Shown: in pieces, positions 8,924 to 18,191 of the stretch
Position numbering within the stretch: position 1 is the stretch's first letter
Layout: each line of letters opens with the position of its first letter
Source: Lysobacter sp.
GTDB taxonomy: Bacteria > Pseudomonadota > Gammaproteobacteria > Xanthomonadales > Xanthomonadaceae
Direction: 5' to 3'
DNA: 64,000 nt
Assembly (NCBI GenBank): GCA_011526085.1
Contig: WYBC01000038.1
Location: forward strand, 1-64,000
The notes under the pieces: model-generated
The model's input: the letters and a program-made list of their open reading frames with translations, nothing else
Told to the model about the DNA's origin: nothing
Databases searched by the model: none
Position numbers and translations under genes: made by a program

Positions 8924-9892
8924 ATGGACCGTTACGAACGCATTCTCTCGCTGCACCGCATCCTCAAGAGCGCCCGCTACCCGGTGACGGTCAAGCGGCT
9001 GCAGGACGAACTCGAGTGTTCGCGCGCCACCGCCTACCGCGACCTGGCGTTCCTGCGCGACGCGCTGATGGCGCCGATCATGGGCGACGGCGAGGCCGGA
9101 TTCCGCTACGACCCCGGCGAAGGCGAGCGCTTCGAGCTGCCGGGCCTGTGGCTGAACTCCGAAGAGCTGCACGCCCTGCTCGCGGCGCAGCAACTGCTCA
9201 GCCGCACCGGCGGCGGCGTGTTGTCCTCGGCGCTGGCGCCGCTGCAGCAGCGCATCGAGAAACTGCTGGAGGAACACGCCCCCGGCAAGCGCTGGCCGGT
9301 GGAGCGCGTCCGCGTCATCCCGCACCGCACCCGGACCATGGACGAGCAGGTCTTCCGGATCGTCTGTTCGTCGGTGCTGGAGCGCAAACAGCTCAGTTTC
9401 GAATACCGCGCGCGTTCCACCGACGAGAAGACCCGGCGCACGGTCTCGCCGCAGCGCGTCACCCACTATCGCGGCAACTGGTATCTCGACGTGTACGACC
9501 ACGAGCGCGACGCGCTGCGCAGTTTCTCGGTCGACCGCATCTCGACCCCGCGCATGCAGGACGCCGACGCCCGCGACGTGCCCGACGCCGAACTCAACGA
9601 GCATCTCGCCGGCAGCTACGGCATCTTCTCCGGCGCGCCGAAGGGTTGGGCCACGATCATCTTCAACCAGAAGATCGCGCGCTGGGTCGCCGACGAACGC
9701 TGGCATTCGAAACAGCAGGACCGCGTGCTGCCGGACGGCCGTTTCGAACGCAAGGTGCCGTACAGCGCGCCGCGCGAGCTGTTGATGGACATCCTGCATT
9801 ACGGCCCCGACGCCGAGATCGTCGAGCCGGCCTCGCTGCGCGAGCAGATGAAGGCGATGCTGGAACTGGCGGTCAGCAACTACCAGAAGTGA
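8924..9892 (+). CDS. WYL-domain transcriptional regulator (YafY-like)
   Basis: A 322-residue regulator. Residues 1-55 form a winged helix-turn-helix of the HTH_11 type (VKRLQDELECSRATAYRDLAFLRDAL). The central WYL domain (about 140-225) has the conserved pattern SPQRVTHYRGNWYLDVYDHERDALRSFSVDRI, and a C-terminal WCX-type extension ends the protein. WYL domains are thought to sense small ligands or nucleic acids. It reads divergently from the DUF3047 gene. Targets cannot be inferred. Confidence 0.88.
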   Translation: MDRYERILSLHRILKSARYPVTVKRLQDELECSRATAYRDLAFLRDALMAPIMGDGEAGFRYDPGEGERFELPGLWLNSEELHALLAAQQLLSRTGGGVLSSALAPLQQRIEKLLEEHAPGKRWPVERVRVIPHRTRTMDEQVFRIVCSSVLERKQLSFEYRARSTDEKTRRTVSPQRVTHYRGNWYLDVYDHERDALRSFSVDRISTPRMQDADARDVPDAELNEHLAGSYGIFSGAPKGWATIIFNQKIARWVADERWHSKQQDRVLPDGRFERKVPYSAPRELLMDILHYGPDAEIVEPASLREQMKAMLELAVSNYQK

Positions 9893-9962
9893 GGCGCGGT
9901 GGCGTGCGCTTCACACGCGCTCGAACGCCGTGCCGACCGACGAAAGTCTCGGCCCGTTGGTT

Positions 9963-10415
9963 TCAGCCCGTGGGCTTCAGGCCGAAATAGGCGTAGGCCG
10001 AGGACACCGCGAGGCCGAGCCAGGCCTGCCCGAGCGTGGTCAGCGCCGGCAGCGCCTTGGGGTGATAGAGGCCGACATAGAACGCGGCGAATCCGGCGCC
10101 GATCCAGGCCAGCACGTAGAACACCGCCACGATCTTCACCGCACGCAGCGCCCAGTGCGAGAGATCGGCGGCCAGCGTGCGCGCCATCGGTGCCTCGCCC
10201 GGCCGGGTCACGGCCAGTTCGGCGATCACCAGCGCCGAGACCAGTCCGCCGATGATCGACAGCGCCTGCGCCATGCCGTCGTTGAAATAGGTGGCGGGAT
10301 AGGCCGTGCAGCCATCGGTCGACACGCACAGCGCGACCTTGATCGCGACCTGGATCAGGTGCAGGTAGAGCCCCAGCAACACGACGGAGATCAGTCCGCC
10401 GAACATGAGTTTCAT
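9963..10415 (-). CDS. four-helix membrane protein, unknown function
   Basis: A 150-residue hydrophobic protein with probable transmembrane segments at about residues 5-25, 48-66, 90-112 and 122-145. Two Cys (CVSTDGC, about 31-37) lie in the first extramembrane loop and may form a disulfide. The start at 10415 is preceded by GGAGAAAC. I do not recognise a family. It is convergent with the WYL regulator, from which it is separated by about 70 bp. Confidence 0.6.
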   Translation of the reverse strand: MKLMFGGLISVVLLGLYLHLIQVAIKVALCVSTDGCTAYPATYFNDGMAQALSIIGGLVSALVIAELAVTRPGEAPMARTLAADLSHWALRAVKIVAVFYVLAWIGAGFAAFYVGLYHPKALPALTTLGQAWLGLAVSSAYAYFGLKPTG

Positions 10416-10588
10416 GGTGTTTCTCCAGCGGGCGTCGTTGCCGTGGAGTCTGTGGCCATCCGCTGCCTGCGCGGGTCGCAGACAGGGATCGGTTCCGCAT
10501 CGATCGGGACGACGCGACGCTCAGGCGTTCGCGTACTGCCGATGCGCGCGGCGGCCGGGCGTTGGATGCATGCGGAAGCCCGCGTGGC

Positions 10589-10948
10589 TCAGGGGGCGAA
10601 CGACAGTTCGTAGGACGTGTGGAACGCCTTGCCCGTGGCCACCGGCAGGCGCGCGGTGGTGAGCTGGTCTTCCATGCAGATGGCGAACGCCGATTCGCCG
10701 TTGCGCCAGGTGTTCATCGGCAGGCCGTCGCGGCTCACCTGCACCACGATCGTCACCGGCGCGCCGCGGGTGGGTGCGGGGCCGCAGACGAGCAGTGCGG
10801 CTTCCAGCGCCTTGCCCTGCGCCTCGACCAGCGCCGCGCTGTCCTTCGGCAGCAGCAGGGCTTCGTATTCGTCGGCGCGCGCCTTCGCTTCCGCGTAGGA
10901 CGGGACGACGGCCGCCAATTGCGCCATGAGCAGGGAAGCGAACAGCAT
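10589..10948 (-). CDS. small exported hypothetical protein
   Basis: A 119-residue protein starting MLFASLLMAQLAAVVPSYA, a short signal peptide, then a mature domain with two Cys (LLVCGPAP and AICMED). The C-terminal half (TIVVQVSRDGLPMNTWRNGESAFAICM) faintly recalls TonB-C-like beta/alpha units, but I would not assign that. The ATG at 10948 has GGAGAT 9-14 bases upstream, which decides the start over the in-frame upstream ATG at 11008. No operon partner is evident. Confidence 0.6.
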   Translation of the reverse strand: MLFASLLMAQLAAVVPSYAEAKARADEYEALLLPKDSAALVEAQGKALEAALLVCGPAPTRGAPVTIVVQVSRDGLPMNTWRNGESAFAICMEDQLTTARLPVATGKAFHTSYELSFAP

Positions 10949-11091
10949 GCGCGGATCTCCGGTGCGGTCGGGCGATCCGTGCGGATCGCGATGGCGGGAT
11001 GATGGCATGAAGCATCGCGATGGCCGCCGCCGGTCTTAAGCCCTGAGACAGGGCGCGTGGACACTGGCTTCGGTCCTTTCGGAGTCCTGCC

Positions 11092-11403
11092 ATGTCGATG
11101 CGTGCCGCGAGCCGAGCCTCTCTCTCCGCCTCCCCACTCGAACAGGGCCTGCTGGGCGCGGCCGCGCTCGGGCTCGTGGCGATGCTGTCCTTCCCCGCCG
11201 CACGCGGCGTCGGCGAGACCTTCGGCTGGCTGCCGTTCTGGCTGCTGGCGCTGCCGCTGGCCGCCTGGGCGACCGCGCGCCTGCTGCGCCTGCGCGATGC
11301 GGCCGCGCTGTCGGCCCGGCCCTCGGCCCGCGTGCATCGTCTGCAGACGGCCCGCCCGCGCAGGGCCATCGGCGGCCCGCAGGCGCTGCGCCGCGCCGCC
11401 TGA
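11092..11403 (+). CDS. small two-helix membrane protein
   Basis: A 103-residue protein with hydrophobic segments at about 17-36 and 45-63, followed by an Arg-rich C-terminus. GGAG lies upstream of the ATG. No family recognised. It stands alone between a divergent gene and a long hairpin. Confidence 0.55.
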   Translation: MSMRAASRASLSASPLEQGLLGAAALGLVAMLSFPAARGVGETFGWLPFWLLALPLAAWATARLLRLRDAAALSARPSARVHRLQTARPRRAIGGPQALRRAA

Positions 11404-11472
11404 GCGGCCTGCCCCGGGCAGGGCCGACTGGCCGCGAGCCGCCGGCGCGGCGACTTCGAAACCGCGGACCTC

Positions 11473-11518
11473 GCCCCGCCTCCGCCTGCCGGGACCTCCG
11501 GCAGGGCGGAGGCGGGGC
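11473..11518. repeat. long GC-rich hairpin
   Basis: Positions 11473-11492 and 11498-11518 pair over 20 bases with one bulged C and a five-base loop. It lies 47 bp before the prolyl oligopeptidase start. It lacks a T-run, so it could be a processing or attenuation structure rather than an intrinsic terminator. Confidence 0.6.
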
Positions 11519-11564
11519 CGGCTGTGCTAGCGTGACGACCCCGCCGCCACTGCCCGGACCCCGC

Positions 11565-13721
11565 ATGTCATCGTCCCCGCATGTCCGCCTCGCCGCCGGC
11601 CTCGTCTTCGGTTGCGCCACGACCCTTCTCGCCGCCGGCCCGGTCTTCGATGCCCGCGCCGCCGCCCCAGCCCCCGCCGCCAAGCCCATGACCCAGACCA
11701 CCGCACCGGAAGACCCCTATCTCTGGCTGGAAGCCGTCGAGGACCCCAAGGCGCTGGACTGGGTGCGCGAACGCAACGCCAAGGCCGAAGCCGAAATCGC
11801 CAGCACTCCTGAGTTCCAGAAACTCGAAGGCGATCTGCGCGCGATCCTCGATTCCGACGCGCGCATCCCCGCGGTGCAGAAGATCGGCGCGCACTACTAC
11901 AACTTCTGGCGCGACAAGGCGCAGCCGCGCGGCGTGTGGCGGCGCACGACGCTGCTCGAATACCGCAAGCCGAATCCGCAGTGGGAAACGGTGATCGATC
12001 TCGACGCGCTGAACGCAGCCGAGAAGGAAAACTGGGTCTGGCACGGCGCCGAATGCCTCAAGCCGCAGTACCAGCGCTGCCTGATCGCGCTCTCGCGCGG
12101 CGGCGCCGACGCCGACGTGACCCGCGAGTTCGATCTCGAAAGCAAGACCTGGGTCGAGGGCGGTTTCTTCCGTCCCGAAGCCAAGGGCGGCCTGCAGTGG
12201 ATCGACCGCGATACCGTCTACGTCTATACCGATTTCGGCCAGGGCTCGATGACCGAATCCGGCTATCCGCGCGTGGTCAAGGAATGGAAGCGCGGCACGC
12301 CGATCGAATCGGCCAAGGTGGTGTACGAGGGCAAGCCCGAGGACATGTACATCGCCGCCTATCGCGATCTCACGCCCGGTTACGAGCGCGATTTCGTCAC
12401 CCGCACCATCGCGTTCTACAACGACGAGCTGTATCTGCGCGGCAAGGACGGCAAGCTGGTCAGGATCGACGTGCCCAACTCGGTCAACAAATCCGTGCAC
12501 AACCAGTGGATGACGCTGGAGCTGCGCGAACCGTGGACGCTGAAGGACCGCACCTACGAAGCCGGCTCGCTGCTGGCGATCGACTTCGACAAGTTCATGG
12601 CCGGCAGCCGCGACTTCGACGTGGTGTTCACGCCGGACGAACACACCTCGCTGTCCAGCCACGCCTGGACCAAGAACCACCTCGTGCTGACCCTGCTCAA
12701 CGACGTGAAGAGCAAGGTGCGGGTGATGACCCCGCTCGGCGAGGGCGGCTGGCGCCAGAGCCTGCTCACCGGCGCGCCGCCGGTCGGCACCGTGAGCGTG
12801 AGCCCGGTCGATCCGGACCTCAACGACTGGCTGTGGATGACGACCACTGACTTCCTCACCCCGACCGCGCTGTCGCTGGTGGACATCGGCAAGCAGCCCG
12901 AGAAACTGAAATCGATGCCGGCGTTCTTCGAGGCCGACGGCCTCGTCGCCGAACAGCAGTTCGCGACCTCGAAGGACGGCACGAAGATTCCGTACTTCAT
13001 CGTCCGTCCGAAGCACATGAAGATGGACGGCAGCACGCCGACGCTGCTCTGGGGCTACGGCGGCTTCGAGGTGTCGTACACCGCGACCTACACCGCCATG
13101 GCCGGCCGTGGCTGGCTGCAGAACGGCGGCGTGTACGTGCTGGCGAACATCCGCGGCGGCGGCGAATACGGCCCGCGCTGGCACCAGGCCGCGCTGAAGG
13201 CCAACCGCCACAAGGCCTACGAGGACTTCGCCGCGGTCGCCGAAGATCTGTTCGCGCGCAAGATCACCTCGCCGCAGCACCTCGGCGCGCAGGGCGGCAG
13301 CAACGGCGGCCTGCTGATGGGCAACATGATCACCCAGTACCCGCAGCTGTTCGGCGCGGTGGTCTGCCAGGTGCCGCTGCTCGACATGAAGCGCTACAGC
13401 CACCTGCTGGCCGGCGCGTCGTGGATGGCCGAATACGGCGATCCCGACACCAAGGACTGGGAGTTCATCCGGACCTTCTCGCCGTATCACCTGTTGAAGG
13501 ACGGCGCGAAGTATCCGCCGGTGCTCTTCACCACGTCGACCCGCGACGATCGCGTCCACCCGGGCCATGCCCGCAAGATGATGGCGAAGATGGAAGCGAT
13601 GGGCGCCGACGTGCGCTACTACGAGAACATCGAAGGCGGCCACGGCGGCGCGGCCAACAACCAGCAGGAAGCGCACATGCGCGCGCTGGCCTACACCTTC
13701 CTGTGGCAGAAGCTGAAATGA
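11565..13721 (+). CDS. prolyl oligopeptidase family serine peptidase (S9A)
   Basis: A 718-residue peptidase with an N-terminal hydrophobic export signal (about residues 8-30, AAGLVFGCATTLLAAG), a seven-bladed propeller domain and a C-terminal alpha/beta-hydrolase domain. The nucleophile is Ser579 in GGSNGGLLMG; the acid is in DDRVHPGHA (Asp661/662) and the base is His693 in EGGHGGAAN. Family members cleave short peptides after proline. The start at 11565 (MSSSPHVRLAAG) gives a proper signal; the frame is open to 11532. A strong intrinsic terminator follows at 13785, so the gene is monocistronic. Confidence 0.92.
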   Translation: MSSSPHVRLAAGLVFGCATTLLAAGPVFDARAAAPAPAAKPMTQTTAPEDPYLWLEAVEDPKALDWVRERNAKAEAEIASTPEFQKLEGDLRAILDSDARIPAVQKIGAHYYNFWRDKAQPRGVWRRTTLLEYRKPNPQWETVIDLDALNAAEKENWVWHGAECLKPQYQRCLIALSRGGADADVTREFDLESKTWVEGGFFRPEAKGGLQWIDRDTVYVYTDFGQGSMTESGYPRVVKEWKRGTPIESAKVVYEGKPEDMYIAAYRDLTPGYERDFVTRTIAFYNDELYLRGKDGKLVRIDVPNSVNKSVHNQWMTLELREPWTLKDRTYEAGSLLAIDFDKFMAGSRDFDVVFTPDEHTSLSSHAWTKNHLVLTLLNDVKSKVRVMTPLGEGGWRQSLLTGAPPVGTVSVSPVDPDLNDWLWMTTTDFLTPTALSLVDIGKQPEKLKSMPAFFEADGLVAEQQFATSKDGTKIPYFIVRPKHMKMDGSTPTLLWGYGGFEVSYTATYTAMAGRGWLQNGGVYVLANIRGGGEYGPRWHQAALKANRHKAYEDFAAVAEDLFARKITSPQHLGAQGGSNGGLLMGNMITQYPQLFGAVVCQVPLLDMKRYSHLLAGASWMAEYGDPDTKDWEFIRTFSPYHLLKDGAKYPPVLFTTSTRDDRVHPGHARKMMAKMEAMGADVRYYENIEGGHGGAANNQQEAHMRALAYTFLWQKLK

Positions 13722-13784
13722 CGTAGGGCGGGCTCAGGCCCGTCGTCGCGAAGCGGCCTGCTTCGCACATCGATCGACACCTCC

Positions 13785-13815
13785 ACAGGGCGGCCCATGG
13801 CCGCCCTGTTTTTTT
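13785..13815 (+). terminator. rho-independent terminator of the prolyl oligopeptidase gene
   Basis: ACAGGGCGGC / GCCGCCCTGT form a ten-base-pair stem around a short loop, followed by seven T residues (13809-13815). It lies 64 bp after the stop codon. The remaining bases to 14019 hold no gene. Confidence 0.9.
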
Positions 13816-14019
13816 GCAGGATCAGCTGCGGTCCATGGCCGCCTGTTCGTTTTTGCGCGATCCATTTCTTTCGATCCGTTGCGCGGCCTGTCGACACGAG
13901 CCCGGATCGTGCAGACTGTGCGCCGGGCAACGCAGGATGCGCCGCGCGATGTCATCGCGCTCCCCCGGGTGCGGCCAAGGCCCTCGCAGTTCCATCGACC
14001 CGCACCCAAGGAGCACGTC

Positions 14020-15249
14020 ATGTCCACACAGGTCTACAGCTACGCCTATCTGTTCGCGCCTCAGGCAGGCACGACCGTCGTCGTCACGCTCATGTCAGGC
14101 GCGTTCAGCGCCGATGTGCCTTCCGAGCCGCCGAATCCGCTGCCCAGCGTCACCGTGACGCCAGGCACCACGGTCACGGTCTACAACACCAGCGAATACG
14201 CCGAAGGCTACGTCACCATCACCGGCGGTTCCGGCAGCAGCGCCTTCAGCGCCGAATGCCATCTCAATTTCCTCCTCGGCGATGCCGACAAACCGTGGGC
14301 GCTGGACACCAACGGCTCGTATCCCAACGACAACGACACCATCATCGGCGCTTTTTCCAGCAGCACCCCGGCCAACATCCCGGTGGTGCAACCGTCGGGC
14401 GCGTCGCCGTCGGGCATCGACAGCCTGTATCAGGTGCTCGATCCGTACATGGTGTTCCTGGTCGACAAGCACGCCAACGGCAACATGCTGTTCCGCGGCA
14501 ACGTACCGTTCACCGCGCCGACGACCGCGAACGGCCCGCAGAGCGTCGATTTCGACGGCCTGCACGCGGCGATGAAGGCCAAATACGAAAGCCAGACCGG
14601 CCTGTCCGACTTCCCGGCGAAAGGCAGCTACATCCTCTGCGACATCTGCCTGCAGAGCACGCAGTCCGAAGGCGGCTCGATCCTGTGGGAACTCGAATCC
14701 TTCGGCGGCGATGCGTTGACCCAACTGGCCGACCGCGCCTGGTATCCGGCGGCGCCGGCCGCGCCGCTCAACGCGCAGATGTGCAACTGGGAAATCGAAC
14801 CGCACACGACCCCGGGCAACGATGTCTTCGACTGGCATTCCGCGCAGAAACTCTCGACGATGCTCTCGGCCACGCAAAGCCAGCCGTACATCTACTACAT
14901 CCACTGCGCCAGCGGCCACGACCGCACCGGCATCGTCGCCTCGTCGTACCTGATCGTGAACCGCGCCCTGGATCTGAAGAAGGCGCTGATCCAGGGCACC
15001 ACCATCGCCAAACTGCCGTCGGACATGGCCGGCACGCAGTTGATCGTCGACTGCCAGGACATCGACGGCAGCAACAAGAACGGCATCGATCCCGACCGCT
15101 CGCGCGTGCTGATGATCGCCGGCGTCTACGACACCACGGTGCTCAACATCTACAACAGCCAGAACCCGTCCTCGCCGGTCGCCGCCATCCCCGCGGAGGC
15201 CGTGAGCAGCGCCCCGGCCTACGTCTGCAGCGAGTATCCCTGGTCCTGA
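14020..15249 (+). CDS. protein-tyrosine-phosphatase-like protein with beta-rich N-terminus
   Basis: A 409-residue protein. The C-terminal part carries an intact Cys-X5-Arg phosphatase signature, HCASGHDRTG with Cys296 and Arg302, preceded by a strand (PYIYYI) and followed by a helix, as in dual-specificity/tyrosine phosphatases. Residues 1-170 are rich in Ser/Thr/Val/Gly and look like beta-sheet (VTVTPGTTVTVYNTSEYAEGYVTITGG) with no family I recognise. No signal peptide is visible. AAGGAG seven bases upstream of the ATG fixes the start. It is probably monocistronic. Substrate could be phosphotyrosine, phosphoinositide or another phosphoester; that is unknown. Confidence 0.7.
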   Translation: MSTQVYSYAYLFAPQAGTTVVVTLMSGAFSADVPSEPPNPLPSVTVTPGTTVTVYNTSEYAEGYVTITGGSGSSAFSAECHLNFLLGDADKPWALDTNGSYPNDNDTIIGAFSSSTPANIPVVQPSGASPSGIDSLYQVLDPYMVFLVDKHANGNMLFRGNVPFTAPTTANGPQSVDFDGLHAAMKAKYESQTGLSDFPAKGSYILCDICLQSTQSEGGSILWELESFGGDALTQLADRAWYPAAPAAPLNAQMCNWEIEPHTTPGNDVFDWHSAQKLSTMLSATQSQPYIYYIHCASGHDRTGIVASSYLIVNRALDLKKALIQGTTIAKLPSDMAGTQLIVDCQDIDGSNKNGIDPDRSRVLMIAGVYDTTVLNIYNSQNPSSPVAAIPAEAVSSAPAYVCSEYPWS

Positions 15250-15376
15250 CGCTTCGATCCGAACGGTCCGGACGCGGCCATGCATGATCGATGCACGACC
15301 GCGTCCAACCGCTCGCCCATGGGCTCGACGTCGCCATCGGCGTTAGGATGCGACGATATCGCCGAAACCTGCGCCG

Positions 15377-16051
15377 ATGAACTTCGATCCCAAAACCGTT
15401 TCGCTCTGGGCCGCGCTCTTCGCGTCGGTCGGCATATATTGCATCCTGCTTCCGCCGCAGCGCAGTCCTTTGCCGCCCGCGGTCGATCCACCATGGATCG
15501 GTCTCCCCAGGAGCGGCATGGATGCGTCGCAGTCTCCGCTGCGTGAACTGCTCGCCATGAGAGCTCACGGAATGAGTCGTTTTGCCGCGAGTTGCGGCAC
15601 GCAGAACGACACGGAGCGCGCGCGGTACCGTTTGTGGATCTCGCGGAACGCCTGGGAGGATTTCCGCGAGATCGAATTCGTTCCCGACGGCGAATGGCTG
15701 GACGTGACCGTCCGCGATGGCATGCCGCCACCGCCGCCGGAGTCCTCGCATGGCGGCGATAGCGCATCGGCGGACGATGTGGTGCAGCCTGTAGTACGCG
15801 TTCGTCTGCACAGGCACGATGTCGAACCCATCCGGCGCGCATGGGAGACGCAGGCTCTCTGGCATGCCGAACAGCAACCGCTCGGCTGCATGGACGGTAC
15901 GCCGATCACGCTTGAAGCCTGCATCGATGGCCGCTACGCCATCCGCCACCGCAATTGCGATATCGACGCCTACTCTCCCGCGCGTGCGATGTGGGACGCT
16001 GTCGACCGTTTGCTTCCTGCGCCGACGCCGGCCTACCGGCATACGCGCTGA
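15377..16051 (+). CDS. hypothetical protein with N-terminal membrane segment
   Basis: A 224-residue protein with one hydrophobic segment near the N-terminus (about residues 8-25), then a Pro-rich stretch and a predicted soluble domain with four Cys (73, 173, 184, 195 approximately). A PPPPPE run lies near residue 117. No family recognised. Codon use is slightly less GC-biased than in neighbours. It lies between the phosphatase-like gene and the beta-helix gene, all on the plus strand. Confidence 0.5.
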   Translation: MNFDPKTVSLWAALFASVGIYCILLPPQRSPLPPAVDPPWIGLPRSGMDASQSPLRELLAMRAHGMSRFAASCGTQNDTERARYRLWISRNAWEDFREIEFVPDGEWLDVTVRDGMPPPPPESSHGGDSASADDVVQPVVRVRLHRHDVEPIRRAWETQALWHAEQQPLGCMDGTPITLEACIDGRYAIRHRNCDIDAYSPARAMWDAVDRLLPAPTPAYRHTR

Positions 16052-16194
16052 TGCGCCGCCGCCAAACATGACGCTTGCGTCCCGCATGCAGTTGTGTTCC
16101 CGTTTGCGCCGCCCATGACAGACCGGGCCGTCGTCGTTTTCAACGGCGGCATCGCCGATGCCGCCGCCATTTCTCCCGCAGAAGGACAATGCGA

Positions 16195-17364
16195 ATGAAG
16201 ATGTTGAACACTCTGATCCTGTTGTGCGCCGCCGCGATTCCGGTGGCGGTGCAGGCGTACCCGCGCGCCGACTGCATCGGCGATGAAGGCGGCACCGTGG
16301 TCACTCCGGGTTCGGTGCTGCAGAACGCGGTCAACGCCGCCTACGGCACCCCGGTCGTGCTGTGCCAGCAGGCGCGGTTCGAAGTCTCCGGTTACGTGAC
16401 GCTGCCGGCCTACACCAAACTGCAGACGCGCGCGCTGCCGACGGACGATGCGTTCAAGGCCACGATCTTCTACAAGCCCGGCAGCGGGCTGCCGCAGGGG
16501 CGCGCGGTGCTGGACGCCAATGGTCGCGCCGGCGTGGAACTGCGCAATCTCATCGTCGACGGGTCGGGCTCCTTGCCGTCGATCGAACAGACCACCGGCA
16601 ACGCCACCAAATGGCGCGCGCTGATCGCGATCTCCGGCCAGAATTCGCTCATGGATCGCGTGCGCGCGATCAATACCGTCGGCGGCGCGACTATCGCCGC
16701 GGCCGACGACGTCAACTGCAGCAACCTGCGGATCACCAATTCCTTCATCGGCCATGCCGGCTTCAACCAGTCCGAGCAGTGGGCCGACGGCATCGCGCTG
16801 TACTGCTCGAACGCCTACATCGCCAACAACGAACTGCGCGACGTGACCGATGGTGCGATCACGCTGTACGGCGGCACCAACACGGTGATCGAAAGCAACT
16901 GGATCGCGAACAGCGGCCGTTCCGCGATCAGCGGCATCATCGGTGCGGCGGCACAGAAGCGAACCTTCGGTGCATCGTTCGCCGGATTTTCCGGCTCGGT
17001 CGTGCGCTACAACCTCATCCAGACCGCCGGTGGACAGCACATCACCATCGCGCTGTCCGCGGGCTCGCGGATGTGGTGCGACGCCGCCGCCAACAACCCC
17101 GACTGCGACATGGTCCAGGGTCTGAGCTTCGCCTACAACCAGGGCAGCGGCCTGTACGGGTACGGCATCGCCGTGGCCGGCATGACCGGCGCCACCATCG
17201 TCGGCAACAACCTCACGATGACGCCGTGGACCAACCCGGGCTGGACCGGATCGCGCGCGCACTGCAACGGCACGAACTGGTACGTGGTGGAATCCGGCTC
17301 CGGCGGAACGCTGCAGCCCGGTTATGCCTCGCGTACCACGCTCGGCGGTTGCGCCTGGTTCTGA
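16195..17364 (+). CDS. secreted right-handed beta-helix protein
   Basis: A 389-residue protein with a Sec signal (MKMLNTLILLCAAAIPVAVQA, cleavage after VQA). Repeated short strands such as VELRNLIVDGSG, CSNLRITNSFIGH, CSNAYIANNELRD, TNTVIESNWIANSG, SVVRYNLIQTAGG and GATIVGNNLTM are the pattern of PbH1/pectate-lyase-type parallel beta-helices. Six or more Cys suggest disulfides in the mature protein. GAAGGA lies eight bases before the ATG at 16195; the ATG at 16189 is too near it. It could be a polysaccharide lyase or adhesin, but no catalytic triad is recognised. Confidence 0.75.
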   Translation: MKMLNTLILLCAAAIPVAVQAYPRADCIGDEGGTVVTPGSVLQNAVNAAYGTPVVLCQQARFEVSGYVTLPAYTKLQTRALPTDDAFKATIFYKPGSGLPQGRAVLDANGRAGVELRNLIVDGSGSLPSIEQTTGNATKWRALIAISGQNSLMDRVRAINTVGGATIAAADDVNCSNLRITNSFIGHAGFNQSEQWADGIALYCSNAYIANNELRDVTDGAITLYGGTNTVIESNWIANSGRSAISGIIGAAAQKRTFGASFAGFSGSVVRYNLIQTAGGQHITIALSAGSRMWCDAAANNPDCDMVQGLSFAYNQGSGLYGYGIAVAGMTGATIVGNNLTMTPWTNPGWTGSRAHCNGTNWYVVESGSGGTLQPGYASRTTLGGCAWF

Positions 17365-17513
17365 GCGCCTGCCTGGAATCTTCCGATCAAATCGTTGGAG
17401 CCGCCTGAACCGTCGTTCGACCGGTCAGGCCGCTCTGGCGAAAGATCCGTTGCTGCGCTGCGCCCGCGCGTGCGCGACTCCCATCGCACAGCACCTAACG
17501 CTGATGCCCGCTT

Positions 17514-17634
17514 CCGTAGGAGGGCCTTCAGGCCCGAGATTTTGCTTTGTCCATGACGTGGAGTGGTGCGCGACATCGCTTCAGACGGGACGGGTAGTCA
17601 TGCGAAAAGCTCGGGCCTGAAGGCCCTCCTACGG
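17514..17634. repeat. perfect 24-bp inverted repeat, GTAG-type palindromes
   Basis: Positions 17514-17537 and 17611-17634 are perfect inverted copies, each containing GTAGGAGGGCC-TTCA-GGCCCGA, itself a stem-loop. The pair lies between two convergent genes (17365-17657 has no gene). A single extra copy of the right arm is found at 61459-61481. Confidence 0.85.
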
Positions 17635-17657
17635 CGGGCTTCAGGCGTGTGTCGGTA

Positions 17658-18191
17658 TCAAAACCCGCCGCCCGCCTCCAGCCACGCCTGTTCTTCCGGC
17701 GTGTTCGTGCGGGCGAGGGCGCGGTTGCGATGCGGGAATCGGCCGAAGCGGTGGATCACATCGCGGTGCGCTTCGGCGTATTTCAGGTAATTCGCGTCGC
17801 CGAGCGCCGTGCACAGCGCGACCGCGCGGTCCTGGTCGGCGAGGGTTTCGGAATGCTCGTACGGCAGGTACAGGAAGATCCGCAGCGCGGGGTCGATGCG
17901 ATGGTCGTGGCCCGTGTCGATCGCGCGATCCGCATAGGCGCGCGCCAGCGGATCGGTGGCGAACGCATGCGCGCTGTCGCGGAATGCGTTGCGCGGCACC
18001 TGGTCCAGCAGCAGTATCAGCGCGAGCGCGCCGTCGGCATCGTCGAGCAGCGCTTCATGCTCGCGACGCGCGGCGGCGAAGTGCGCGTCGAGGAAACGTT
18101 CGCGCAGCGCTGTGTCGAACGCGTCGTCCTTCGCGAACCACTTCGCCGGGCCGGCGTCGCGCCAGAAGGCGACGATCTCTCGCACGTTCAC
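17658..18191 (-). CDS. DUF924 family protein
   Basis: A 177-residue protein with the DUF924 signatures IVAFWRDAGPAKWF near the N-terminus, ALILLLDQVPRNAFR, and FLYLPYEHSE followed by YLKYAEAHRDVIHRFGRFPHRN. The fold is tetratricopeptide-like and the function unknown. The start is GTG at 18191, whose last bases overlap the stop of the upstream gene (GTGA, 18188-18191). The two genes are therefore probably translationally coupled. Confidence 0.88.
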   Translation of the reverse strand: MNVREIVAFWRDAGPAKWFAKDDAFDTALRERFLDAHFAAARREHEALLDDADGALALILLLDQVPRNAFRDSAHAFATDPLARAYADRAIDTGHDHRIDPALRIFLYLPYEHSETLADQDRAVALCTALGDANYLKYAEAHRDVIHRFGRFPHRNRALARTNTPEEQAWLEAGGGF

